This document shows positions 17,350 through 25,418 of a DNA stretch of 64,000 nucleotides, piece by piece. The notes under the pieces were generated by a model. The model saw nothing but the letters and a program-made list of their open reading frames with translations. It did not search any database and was not told the origin of the DNA. The position numbers were made by a program, and so were the translations under genes. The stretch is from Rhizobium ecuadorense. Lineage in GTDB: Bacteria > Pseudomonadota > Alphaproteobacteria > Rhizobiales > Rhizobiaceae. The DNA is taken from positions 62,001 through 126,000 of the forward strand of contig NZ_LFIO01001796.1 in the NCBI RefSeq assembly GCF_001187535.1, read 5' to 3'. Within the stretch, counting starts at the first letter, position 1, and the number at the start of each line of letters is the position of its first letter.

Positions 17350-18675
17350 TCAGATATTGTTCTGCAGGATGGTCCGCAGCTTGCCGAAGAGTTCGTCGAT
17401 ATGGTGCTTCTCGATGATCAGCGGCGGCGAGAGCGCGATGATATCGCCGGTGGTGCGGATCAGCAGGCCGCTTTCGTAGGCTTTCAGGAAGGCGGTAAAT
17501 GCGCGCTTGGTCGGTTCGCCGGCGATCGGATCGAGCTCGATCGCGCCGATCAGGCCGGTGTTCCTGATGTCGATGACATTGGGGCAGTCCTTCAGCGAAT
17601 GCAGCGCGTCGGCCCAGTAGTCGGAAAGCTCGGCGGCACGCGTCAGCAGCCCTTCTTCCTTGTAGGTGTCGAGCGTGGCGAGCGCGGCGGCCGAGGCGAT
17701 GGGATTGCCGGAATAGGTGTAGCCGTGGAAGAACTCGATCATGTGCTCCGGGCCGTTCATGAAGGCATCATGGATCTCGGAGGTGACGAAGACGGCGCCC
17801 ATCGGAATGACGCCATTGGTCAGTCCCTTGGCGGCGGTGATCATGTCGGGCTTGACGTCGTAATATTGTGCGGCGAAGGGAGCGCCGAGGCGGCCGAAAC
17901 CGGTGATGACCTCGTCGAAGATCAGCAGGATGCCGTGCTTGGTGCAGATCTCGCGCAGCTTCTGCAGGTAACCTTTCGGCGGGATGAGCACACCGGTAGA
18001 GCCTGCTACCGGTTCGACGATGACGGCGGCGACCGTCGAGGCGTCATGCAGGGTGACGATCCGCTCCAGTTCGCTGGCGATGTCGCCGCCATGTTCGGGC
18101 TCGCCGCGGGTGAAGTTGTTCTTGCCGGGCTGGTGGGTGTGCGGCATGTGATCTACGCCGGTCAGCAGCGTGCCGAACATCTTGCGGTTGGTGACGATGC
18201 CGCCGACGGAGATGCCGCCGAAATTGACGCCATGATAGCCGCGCTCGCGGCCGATCAGGCGGAAGCGTGAACCATTGCCCTTCACGCGGTGATAGGCGAG
18301 CGCCACCTTGAGTGCCGTCTCGACGGATTCGGATCCGGAATTGGTGTAAAGAACGTGGTTCAGGCCTTCCGGCGCAATGTCGACCAGGCGGTTTGCCAGT
18401 TCGAAGGCCTTGGGATGGCCGAGCTGGAAGGCCGGGGCGTAATCGAGTTCGCCGGCCTGCTCGCGGATCGCCTCGGTGATCTTCGGGCGGCAGTGGCCGG
18501 CATTGACGCACCAGAGGCCGGCCGTGCCGTCGAGCACCTGGCGGCCGTCATGGGTCGTATAATACATGTCCTTGGCGCCGACGAACATGCGCGGCTCCTT
18601 CTTGAACTGGCGATTTGCCGTAAACGGCATCCAGAAGGCGCGAAGATCATTCGGTGCGTTGAGGCGATTGGACAT
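17350..18675 (-). CDS. Omega-amino acid (beta-alanine):pyruvate aminotransferase
   Basis: Class III PLP aminotransferase of 441 residues that moves the terminal amino group of beta-alanine or similar omega-amino acids to pyruvate. The sequence has the cofactor-binding NSGSESVETALK segment, the PLP-ring Asp in LIFDEVITGFGR, the Schiff-base Lys in AAKGLTNGVIPMGAV, and YSGNPIASAAALATLD. The N-terminus (NDLRAFWMPFTANRQFKKEPR) is typical of beta-alanine:pyruvate transaminases. AGGAGAACAGC precedes ATG 18675. Taurine or GABA could also be substrates. A symmetrical operator-like sequence lies 53 bp upstream. Confidence 0.9.
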   Translation of the reverse strand: MSNRLNAPNDLRAFWMPFTANRQFKKEPRMFVGAKDMYYTTHDGRQVLDGTAGLWCVNAGHCRPKITEAIREQAGELDYAPAFQLGHPKAFELANRLVDIAPEGLNHVLYTNSGSESVETALKVALAYHRVKGNGSRFRLIGRERGYHGVNFGGISVGGIVTNRKMFGTLLTGVDHMPHTHQPGKNNFTRGEPEHGGDIASELERIVTLHDASTVAAVIVEPVAGSTGVLIPPKGYLQKLREICTKHGILLIFDEVITGFGRLGAPFAAQYYDVKPDMITAAKGLTNGVIPMGAVFVTSEIHDAFMNGPEHMIEFFHGYTYSGNPIASAAALATLDTYKEEGLLTRAAELSDYWADALHSLKDCPNVIDIRNTGLIGAIELDPIAGEPTKRAFTAFLKAYESGLLIRTTGDIIALSPPLIIEKHHIDELFGKLRTILQNNI

Positions 18676-18727
18676 GCTGTTCTCCTGGCCGCTGACGGCC
18701 CTTTTCCCGGGGCTTCACGCCCCAAAT

Positions 18728-18745
18728 TTTGACTGCCCGGTCAAA
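18728..18745. promoter_or_regulatory. Inverted repeat upstream of the aminotransferase
   Basis: TTTGAC-TGCCCG-GTCAAA is an 18-bp inverted repeat 53 bp before the aminotransferase start, a size and symmetry typical of TetR-family operators. No such regulator is encoded nearby, so its partner is unknown. Confidence 0.45.
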
Positions 18746-18859
18746 TTATCAGGGCTTCTTCAAGCGTCAACGGTAAAACGCCCGGGAGCCGTCCGTGACA
18801 GGAAGGCTTGAGTTTTGACCGGATCGATCTGGGGATATTCCGGGACAGGCGGGTGCAGC

Positions 18860-18903
18860 AAAAAGGGCACGACCGGCAAATCGCAAGATCTGCCGGTCGT
18901 GCC
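18860..18903 (-). terminator. Terminator of the NolR-like gene
   Basis: In the leftward direction a 13-bp stem (GGCACGACCGGCA with TGCCGGTCGTGCC) encloses a 12-nt loop and is followed by CTTTTTGC. It closes the NolR-like gene; the surrounding 319-bp gap (18676-18994) otherwise holds only the aminotransferase promoter region. Confidence 0.85.
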
Positions 18904-18994
18904 ATAAGGTTCAGGTGCTGAAATATCGTTGCCGCGCTTCCGGAAACATCCCCTTGCGGCACGGCATCGGCCGACATTCATGTCAGCGCTATCA

Positions 18995-19312
18995 TCAAGC
19001 GGCGGATCTGTTCCTGTTCTGCACGAGGTAAATGTCTTCGAGCGTTGCCAGGATCTTCATCACCGGCTCGGAGGTGCTGGAATAGTAGATGGTCTGTGCA
19101 TCACGGCGGGTTTTGACCAGCTTCTGTGCACGCAGTTTCGACAGGTGCTGAGAGAGTGCCGACTGGCTGAGGCCGACCTGCGTTGCAAGCACGCCGACCG
19201 CCACTTCGCCCTTCACGAGGCTACACAGGATCAGCAATCTTTTGGGATTTGCCATGGCCGACAATAAAGCTGCCGCCACATTGGTGTGATCGGCCAAATC
19301 AGTGGTTTCCAT
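18995..19312 (-). CDS. ArsR-family transcriptional regulator, NolR-like
   Basis: A 105-residue winged-helix repressor. The central part (LLSAMANPKRLLILCSLV, then VGLSQSALSQHLSKLRAQ and RRDAQTIYYSS) closely follows NolR, the rhizobial repressor of nodulation and symbiotic genes. The metal-binding cysteine motif of true ArsR sensors is absent. ATG 19312 gives METTDLADHTNVAAALLS. Just upstream is a sequence fitting the short NolR box, which would allow autorepression as reported for NolR. A paralogous regulator of the same subfamily cannot be excluded, so I give no symbol. Confidence 0.85.
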   Translation of the reverse strand: METTDLADHTNVAAALLSAMANPKRLLILCSLVKGEVAVGVLATQVGLSQSALSQHLSKLRAQKLVKTRRDAQTIYYSSTSEPVMKILATLEDIYLVQNRNRSAA

Positions 19313-19313
19313 A

Positions 19314-19329
19314 TTGTTATCTTCCTAAT
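19314..19329 (-). promoter_or_regulatory. Possible NolR box at the NolR-like gene start
   Basis: On the reverse strand ATTAG-GAAGATAAC-AA fits the NolR motif (A/T)TTAG-N9-A(T/A), 2 bp before the start codon. The motif is short and could occur by chance, but autoregulation is known for NolR. Confidence 0.35.
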
Positions 19330-19428
19330 GCGAAACGTACATCATGCGTGTTGGCACAGGCCGTCAGTCGGATTTCGACCGACGCCCCAAAAATAGCAAG
19401 TGGGGTCGAAGATTGTATATACCTAAAT

Positions 19429-20178
19429 TTAAGGTATCGAGTATGCTATTTTAGATATGTTTGAACAAACGTGATCGGCATCCCCAGCGAGGGTTTCGAA
19501 TTCATATCGCAGCAGAAAATCGCCGGAAATCAGGTCAAAACCTGAGGGATCGATACCACAAATGCGCCAGGAAGCCGATTTCGGCGCTTTTAGCCTGGCA
19601 GCGAGGGTCTTTGCGACGTCGGGGTGGCGTGCTACTAAATCTCGCACTGTTTCTGCCGCGCCGGCGGCAATCTCCTCATTCGCGGCCGACTGGATGATGA
19701 GATCGTTCCCATCGAGCTGGTAGGCGCGGCCAAAGCCGCCATTGAGGCTGGCCCGCTCCGGTTTGAGGCGAAAAAAGAGAAAATCGGGAAAGTCGATATA
19801 GAGGTTCGCCTTGCTGTGGCGGGCGAGAAAACGAGTGCGCAGACGCTCGTGGAAGGCGTTGCCGCGCTCGACGGGTTCCGCCAGGCATTGGGTCGTCAGG
19901 CGAGGGTGGGCGAGCGGATCGCCCTTGCCGGGCTCGCCGGTCAGGAGTGAGGCGCGCGCGTCACGGCCGAGCGCTTTGGTATGGGCCGAGAGTTTCGAAA
20001 CGAGAATGACGGGGGTGCCGTCAATATCGGTCGCGACGAGCACACGGCTGGCGAAGGGAAAGCCGGTCTCGGGGTCGAGAACGGCAATCGCCGCGTGCCG
20101 CGCGGAGCGCAGCAGCACGCGGGCGAGTTTGCGGGCGTCGTCGTCGGTTTCGCGTATGGGCGAGGGCTGATCCTTCAT
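19429..20178 (-). CDS. HugZ-like heme utilisation / pyridoxamine 5'-phosphate oxidase-fold protein
   Basis: A 249-residue cytoplasmic protein. The first half is a split-barrel flavin/heme-binding domain (ARVLLRSARHAAIAVLDPETGFPFASRV, then LSAHTKALGRDARASLLTG); the C-terminal part (YQLDGNDLI ... CGIDPSGFDLI) is the DUF2470-like domain of HugZ-type proteins. Such proteins bind or degrade heme or act as FMN-dependent enzymes. It begins 31 bp after choV and on the same strand, so it could be read through from choXWV. No strong ribosome-binding site is visible at ATG 20178. Confidence 0.8.
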   Translation of the reverse strand: MKDQPSPIRETDDDARKLARVLLRSARHAAIAVLDPETGFPFASRVLVATDIDGTPVILVSKLSAHTKALGRDARASLLTGEPGKGDPLAHPRLTTQCLAEPVERGNAFHERLRTRFLARHSKANLYIDFPDFLFFRLKPERASLNGGFGRAYQLDGNDLIIQSAANEEIAAGAAETVRDLVARHPDVAKTLAARLKAPKSASWRICGIDPSGFDLISGDFLLRYEFETLAGDADHVCSNISKIAYSIP

Positions 20179-20209
20179 ATCCGCTTTGTGGCAAAGCGGA
20201 TTGAAAACA

Positions 20210-21262
20210 TCAAGCGTCCTGCTTGCGGCGATGGCGGGTGAGACCGGCGACGATGTCCTGGGCCGAGATGGTGCCGACGATCGTGCCGTTCTCGACGATG
20301 CCGATACTGCCCGGCTGGCGGGCAAGGGCATCGAGGATATCGACGAGCGGTGTCTCGGCGCGGGCCGTGGCGCTGACACTCATTCCGGCGGCCGTCTGAC
20401 CGAGGCCGGACTGCATCACGTCGGCCGCCGTCAGCATGGTGATCGGGTTGAGATGCTGCACAAAATCGGCGACATACTGGTCGGCGGGGTTCTTGACGAT
20501 GTCATGCGGCGTTCCGCACTGGATGATGCGGCCGCCCTCCATGATGGCGATGCGGTTGCCGATGCGGAAGGCCTCGTCGAGATCGTGGCTGACGAAGAGG
20601 ATGGTCTTCTTCAGCCGCCGCTGGAACTCCAGGAGCTCGTCCTGCAGGCGGGTGCGGATCAACGGGTCGAGCGCCGAGAACGGCTCGTCCATCAGCAGGA
20701 TCGGGGCGCCGGTGGCAAAGGCGCGGGCAAGCCCGACGCGCTGCTGCATGCCGCCTGAGAGTTCGTTGACCTTGCGGTCGGCCCATTTCGTCAGGTTGAC
20801 GAGTTCGAGCTGCTCGCCGATGCGGACCTTGCGCTCGGCCTCCGGCATGCCGGCGAGCTCGAGGCCAAAGCCGACATTCTCGGCGACGGTGCGCCAGGGC
20901 AGGAGGGCGAACTGCTGGAACACCATGGAGACGGTGTGGGTGCGCAGTTCCCGCAGGGCCTTGGCATTGCATTTGTAGGGGTTGACGGAGCCGGTGGCGG
21001 TGGAGACCGCAACATCGCCGCGCACCACGGGAGCGAGCCCGTTGACGGCGCGCAGCAGCGTCGACTTGCCTGAGCCCGAAAGGCCCATCAGCACCAGGAT
21101 CTCGCCTTCCTCGATCGTCAGCGAGGCATTGGCGACGCCGAGCACCAGGCCGGTGGCTGCACCGATCTCGTCGCGCGTTTTGCCCTGGTCGGCCATGGCA
21201 AGGGCCGTTTGCGGCCGATCGCCGAAGATGATGCTGACATTCTTGAAATCTATCGCCGTCAT
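20210..21262 (-). CDS. choV: Choline ABC transporter ATPase ChoV
   Basis: ATPase of a glycine betaine/proline-type importer, 350 residues. Walker A is GLSGSGKST, the Q-loop VFQQFALLPWRTVAENV is of the ProV type, the signature is LSGGMQQRVGLARA and Walker B LLMDEPFSALD. A C-terminal CBS-like region (residues about 275-345, SIGIVENGTIVGTI) is present, as in ProV/OpuA ATPases. The start overlaps choW by 4 bp. With choW and choX upstream this matches choXWV of Sinorhizobium meliloti, a high-affinity choline importer. Confidence 0.92.
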   Translation of the reverse strand: MTAIDFKNVSIIFGDRPQTALAMADQGKTRDEIGAATGLVLGVANASLTIEEGEILVLMGLSGSGKSTLLRAVNGLAPVVRGDVAVSTATGSVNPYKCNAKALRELRTHTVSMVFQQFALLPWRTVAENVGFGLELAGMPEAERKVRIGEQLELVNLTKWADRKVNELSGGMQQRVGLARAFATGAPILLMDEPFSALDPLIRTRLQDELLEFQRRLKKTILFVSHDLDEAFRIGNRIAIMEGGRIIQCGTPHDIVKNPADQYVADFVQHLNPITMLTAADVMQSGLGQTAAGMSVSATARAETPLVDILDALARQPGSIGIVENGTIVGTISAQDIVAGLTRHRRKQDA

Positions 21263-22104
21263 GCGCCGTCTCCTTCGTCCCCTGCGCGGAATATGCGGTC
21301 GAGAATGATCGCCAGGATGACGATACAGAAACCGGCGTCGAAGCCTTTCGCTATGTTGACGGTGTTCAGCGCGCGCACGACCGGCACGCCGAGCCCGGGA
21401 GCGCCGACGAGGGCGGCAATAACAACCATCGACAGCGACAGCATGATGGTCTGGGTGAGGCCCGCCATGATCTGCGGCGCGGCGAAGGGAAGTTCGACCT
21501 TGCGCAGCACCTGCATCGGCCGCGCGCCGAAGGCGACGGCGGCTTCCACCAGTGACGGCGGCGTCGAGATGATGCCGAGGCGCGTCAGGCGGATGGGGGC
21601 GGGGATCGCGAAGATGACGGTGGCGATCAGGCCCGGCACCATGCCGAGGCCGAACAGGATGAGTGCCGGGATCAGATAGACGAATGTCGGGATGGTCTGC
21701 ATGAGATCGAGCACCGGACGCATTGCGGCATAGACCCAGGGGCGGCGGGCGGCGGCAATGCCGAGCGGAATGCCGATCACCATACAGACGAAGGTGGCGG
21801 CCAGCACCAGCGCCAGCGTCTCCGTCGTCTCCTTCCAGTAGTCCTGGTTCACGATGAGCAGCAGCCCAAGACAGGTGAAGAGGGCGATCGCAATCGACCG
21901 GCGCAGCCAGAAGGCGATGGCGGTGATGGCAGCGATGACGATCAGCGGGTGAGGCTTCTGCAGCACGAAGAGCAGGCCGTCTATGGCGCTGGACAGGAGG
22001 AAGGCGAGCTGGTCGAAGAACCATGCGCCGTTCGAGGTCAGCCAGTCGACGAAGGCTTTGGCCCCTGGGCCGATGGGAATTTTAAATTCGGTGATCCAAT
22101 TCAA
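21259..22104 (-). CDS. choW: Choline ABC transporter permease ChoW
   Basis: Inner-membrane permease of 281 residues with about six to seven hydrophobic helices and the ProW-type core (MQTIPTFVYLIPALILFG, then EAAVAFGARPMQVLRKVELP as EAA loop). It is between choX and choV; a hairpin separates it from choX and it overlaps choV by 4 bp. Confidence 0.93.
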   Translation of the reverse strand: MNWITEFKIPIGPGAKAFVDWLTSNGAWFFDQLAFLLSSAIDGLLFVLQKPHPLIVIAAITAIAFWLRRSIAIALFTCLGLLLIVNQDYWKETTETLALVLAATFVCMVIGIPLGIAAARRPWVYAAMRPVLDLMQTIPTFVYLIPALILFGLGMVPGLIATVIFAIPAPIRLTRLGIISTPPSLVEAAVAFGARPMQVLRKVELPFAAPQIMAGLTQTIMLSLSMVVIAALVGAPGLGVPVVRALNTVNIAKGFDAGFCIVILAIILDRIFRAGDEGDGA

Positions 22105-22134
22105 GGGAGCGCCTATCCAAAAAAAATCAACAAT

Positions 22135-22171
22135 CGGACAAAAATGAAACGGGGCGGCGAGCCGCCCCGTT
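22135..22171 (-). terminator. Hairpin between choX and choW
   Basis: In the leftward direction an 11-bp stem (AACGGGGCGGC with GCCGCCCCGTT) is followed by TTCATTTTTGT. It looks like a leaky terminator or 3' stabiliser that would give more choX mRNA than choWV. Confidence 0.65.
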
Positions 22172-22178
22172 CATATCA

Positions 22179-23135
22179 TCAAAGGCCGAGGCCGGTCTTG
22201 GCGGCCGCCAGCGCGTCGCCCTTGCCGTCGCGGGTCTTGACGCCGGCGAGCCAGGGCTCGAGGGCGGCAGGGTTCGCCTTCAGCCATTCGGTAGCCGCAG
22301 CTTCCGGCTCTTTGCCGTCGTCGAGGATCTTGCCCATGATCTGGTTCTCCATGTCGAGGGAGAACGTCAGGTTCTTCAGCATCGCGCCGACGTTCGGGCA
22401 CTCGCCGACATAGCCGGCGCGGACATTGGTATAGACCTTGGCGCCGCCGAAATCGGGGCCGAAGACATCGTCACCGCCGGTGAGGTAGGTCAGCTTGAAG
22501 TTGGTGTTCATCGGATGCGGTTCCCAGCCGAGGAAGACAACGGGCTTGCCCGCCTTGTCGGCACGGGCGACCTGGGCGAGCATGCCCTGTTCGGAGGATT
22601 CGACGACCTCCAGATCCTTCATGCCGAAGGTGTTCTTTTCGATCAGGTCCATGACCAGGCGGTTGCCGTCATTGCCGGGCTCGATGCCGTAGATCTTGCC
22701 GTCGAGATCATCCTTATGAGCGGCAATATCCTTGAAGTCCTTGATGCCGAGTTCCGCACCCTTGGCGTTGGTGGCGAGCGTGTACTTGGCGCCGACGAGG
22801 TTGGGGCCGAAGGATTCGACCGACTTGTCGTCGAGATAGGGGCGGACATCCTTTTCCTGCGTCGGCATCCAGTTGCCGAGGAAGATGTCGATGTCCTTGT
22901 TCTTCAGCGAGGTATAGGTGACCGGCACCGAGAGAACCTTGACGTCGGTCTGATAGCCGATGCTCTTCAGGACGACGGAGGCGGTGGCGGTGGTGGCGGT
23001 AATGTCAGTCCAGCCGACATCCGAGAAGCGGACGGTGGAGCAGCTGTCGGGATCGGCGGCGAAGGCGGCGGTCGCAACGGAGAGGGCGGCGACGGCAGTT
23101 GCGGTAACGAGTTTGAACGTGCTTGTTGTTTTCAT
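22179..23135 (-). CDS. choX: Choline-binding periplasmic protein ChoX
   Basis: OpuAC-family binding protein of 318 residues. The signal peptide (MKTTSTFKLVTATAVAALS, cut after AFA) leads to DPDSCSTVRFSDVGWTDI, as in S. meliloti ChoX. The aromatic residues of a choline cage are plausible in VGWTDI, GNWMPTQ and LGWEPHPMN. Cysteines at the mature N-terminus and in GECPNVG may form the disulfide known in ChoX. GGGAG precedes ATG 23135. Choline imported here can become glycine betaine or phosphatidylcholine. Confidence 0.92.
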   Translation of the reverse strand: MKTTSTFKLVTATAVAALSVATAAFAADPDSCSTVRFSDVGWTDITATTATASVVLKSIGYQTDVKVLSVPVTYTSLKNKDIDIFLGNWMPTQEKDVRPYLDDKSVESFGPNLVGAKYTLATNAKGAELGIKDFKDIAAHKDDLDGKIYGIEPGNDGNRLVMDLIEKNTFGMKDLEVVESSEQGMLAQVARADKAGKPVVFLGWEPHPMNTNFKLTYLTGGDDVFGPDFGGAKVYTNVRAGYVGECPNVGAMLKNLTFSLDMENQIMGKILDDGKEPEAAATEWLKANPAALEPWLAGVKTRDGKGDALAAAKTGLGL

Positions 23136-23370
23136 TTTAGACTCCCAGTCTTTAAGTTCCCAAGCCAACCACCAATAGCCGAGTTTGACAAGCGACCTGA
23201 GTGCGTTTGCGTCGTATCGACCCATGCGATTGCGACGTCGGCGGATTTTTCGCGGCACCTGGTTTTCAGGCGACCGGCGATTTTCGGGCTGGGATTCTTG
23301 TGATTATCGCGCGCAGGGGGCTTTCCTTTGCCATTCTTAGCTTTCAATAAACCGATCAAGGAGAGATCGG

Positions 23371-23973
23371 ATGGCAAAACTCTATTTCAACTACTCGACG
23401 ATGAACGCCGGCAAGTCGACGATGCTGCTGCAGGCCTCCTACAATTACCAGGAGCGCGGCATGCGCACGGTGCAACTGATCGCCGCCTTCGACGAGCGCA
23501 CCGGCCGGGGGGTCATCGGCTCGCGGATCGGGCTGGAGGCGAGCGCCATTCCCTTCGAGCCGCACGAGGACCTGTTCCGGCTGATCGCGGCGCTGAGCGG
23601 AGAAGGGGCGCCGATTGCCTGTGTCTTCGTCGACGAGGCGCATTTCATGACGCCTGCCCATGTCTGGCAGCTTGCCCGCGTCGTCGACAGGCTCGGCATT
23701 CCTGTGATGGTCTATGGCCTCCGAACCGATTTCCAGGGCAAATTGTTTCCGGCCTCGCAGGAACTGCTGGCGATCGCCGACGAAATGCGCGAGGTGCGGA
23801 CGATCTGCCATTGCGGGCGCAAGGCGACGATGGTGGTGCGGCTCGACGCGGAGGGCAAAGTGCTGCACGAAGGCGCGCAGATCGATGTCGGCGGCAATGA
23901 GAAATATGTCTCGCTCTGCCGCAGGCATTGGGACGAAGCGATGAACGGGGCCTGGATCGCCGAGCCGGTCTGA
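23371..23973 (+). CDS. tdk: Thymidine kinase (type II)
   Basis: Phosphorylates thymidine to dTMP in the salvage pathway. The 200-residue protein has the P-loop STMNAGKST (residues 9-17), the catalytic Glu89 in VDEAHF, the GLRTDF motif (116-121) and the zinc-binding residues C146, C148, C183 and H186. AAGGAGAGATCGG precedes ATG 23371. It is divergent from choX. Confidence 0.97.
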   Translation: MAKLYFNYSTMNAGKSTMLLQASYNYQERGMRTVQLIAAFDERTGRGVIGSRIGLEASAIPFEPHEDLFRLIAALSGEGAPIACVFVDEAHFMTPAHVWQLARVVDRLGIPVMVYGLRTDFQGKLFPASQELLAIADEMREVRTICHCGRKATMVVRLDAEGKVLHEGAQIDVGGNEKYVSLCRRHWDEAMNGAWIAEPV

Positions 23974-24106
23974 AGCCGCGATGCCGCCTGTTTTTAGCAG
24001 CGCAAGCGACCTGCTTTCCATTTTACGCCATTCCGGACGGAAAACCGCTTCACACTTTTCGGCATCATGCTCTAGCTTGGACAATACGAGATTCCTGGAG
24101 AGGCCT

Positions 24107-25180
24107 GTGCGCAAACCTCCGCCATTCCAAAGCCAATACGAAACTGCCTGCAGCCTTGCCGAGAGGATTGCGGCCGACGGAGCCTATTGCGTGGCCGCGA
24201 TCAGCGCCTTCGGCGGCGATGAAGCACGTTCGGCCGACGAGATCTTCCTCGAGCAGAATGCCCGGTTCCAGGACCATATCGCCGATGCTGCAGCACTCGA
24301 CGCCCTGCAGGCCGAACTGGTCTTCTCCCTCGACCGGCTGACGGCCGAGGTTTCGGCCGATCTCGACAGTTTCCGGGCGCTGACGCTGCGCGAGAAGCTG
24401 GCCGGCTGGACGTCGCGCCAGCGGATGTGGCGCATGTATACCGACCGCGTGCGCGAGGCTCCGGTCATCGAACGGCTGCTCGAACTTCTGACGAAATCGG
24501 ATGCGCTCGCCAGGCTGATCGGCGGCCAGCGCGCTGCGATCATCGAACGGCACAGGGCCGCCGAACGCGGTCTGGTCGACATCGTCGAGCAACGGCGCCG
24601 GCTGGTCGATTCCATCGATATCGCCCGCCTCAAAATGAAGGAGCTCAACGCCAAGGCGCTGACGACGCAGGGCCGTATCGGCGTCTACGGCAACAGGGCG
24701 CATTGGGAGCAGATGGAGGCGGAGCGGCGGGCGCTGAAGGCCGAGGCCGAGCAGATCTCCGCCGGCGAGCACGAGATGCGCGACGACAGCCAGCGGCGCG
24801 AGCGTTTCATCGGCCTGTTCCAGACCTTTGTCGATTCGCTGAACGGCCGGATCGCTGCCTGCAACGTGCTGCTGCGCAAGCTGATGATCGACGTCGAGGA
24901 ACGGCTGATCATCTACCAGGCGCAGGTCGATACCGACAGGCCGGGGATGAAGATGCGGATCAAGCCGGAACTCTTTCCCGATATTGCCGCGCCGATCGGG
25001 CTGTTTGCGAAGGGTACGCTGGTTGCTCAGGATCTGGAACGGCGCAAGAGCCGCGCCGATCTGGAATTTACCGGCAGGTTTCCGACCTATGCCGAACCGC
25101 TGCCGGGGACATCGGGAGCGCCTCTGATCGACACGGCGCGCAAGTCCTTCCGTTTCAGCCTGCCTTTCCTGCGTTCCTGA
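24107..25180 (+). CDS. Conserved coiled-coil protein, unknown function
   Basis: A 357-residue soluble protein without signal peptide or membrane helix. The middle (about 110-290) is dominated by charged heptad-like helices such as ERHRAAERGLVDIVEQRRR and EQMEAERRALKAEAEQ, suggesting a long coiled coil. The C-terminus (FRFSLPFLRS) is short and hydrophobic. I recognise no enzyme motif. The start is uncertain: GTG 24107 follows GGAGAGGCCT and is preferred to an earlier in-frame ATG at 23981 with no ribosome-binding site. It lies 133 bp after tdk and may share its transcript. Confidence 0.7.
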   Translation: MRKPPPFQSQYETACSLAERIAADGAYCVAAISAFGGDEARSADEIFLEQNARFQDHIADAAALDALQAELVFSLDRLTAEVSADLDSFRALTLREKLAGWTSRQRMWRMYTDRVREAPVIERLLELLTKSDALARLIGGQRAAIIERHRAAERGLVDIVEQRRRLVDSIDIARLKMKELNAKALTTQGRIGVYGNRAHWEQMEAERRALKAEAEQISAGEHEMRDDSQRRERFIGLFQTFVDSLNGRIAACNVLLRKLMIDVEERLIIYQAQVDTDRPGMKMRIKPELFPDIAAPIGLFAKGTLVAQDLERRKSRADLEFTGRFPTYAEPLPGTSGAPLIDTARKSFRFSLPFLRS

Positions 25181-25289
25181 CCCGTAGGGCCTGGTCCGCG
25201 CCCCTGCGGCGATTCCTTCAATCCGAAAAATCGAAGGGCTCGTGTTGTGCTCGGCCCGTCGAGCGCATATGTGGGTGTGGCAATGTCCC

Positions 25290-25390
25290 ACTGCATAACT
25301 CCTTAAATCGGAGTCGATTTAAGGAGTTATGCAGTAATTGAAAGTGTTACAGCGTCGTTTGCGCGTCTGAAAAGACGCGCGGCGCTGTGG
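25290..25390 (+). repeat. Composite intergenic repeat, complete copy
   Basis: The left part (25290-25335) is a perfect inverted repeat with 21-bp arms beginning ACTGCATAACTCC and a GAGT loop. The right part (25341-25390) is a second hairpin: TACAGCG with CGCTGT outside, GCGCGTCT with AGACGCGC inside. The right part recurs at 51540-51589 with 45 of 50 bases identical and in the same orientation, so this is a dispersed repeat family and not a chance hairpin. Confidence 0.85.
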
Positions 25391-25418
25391 TGTTCGCCTC
25401 GCCTGACAGGAGACGACG

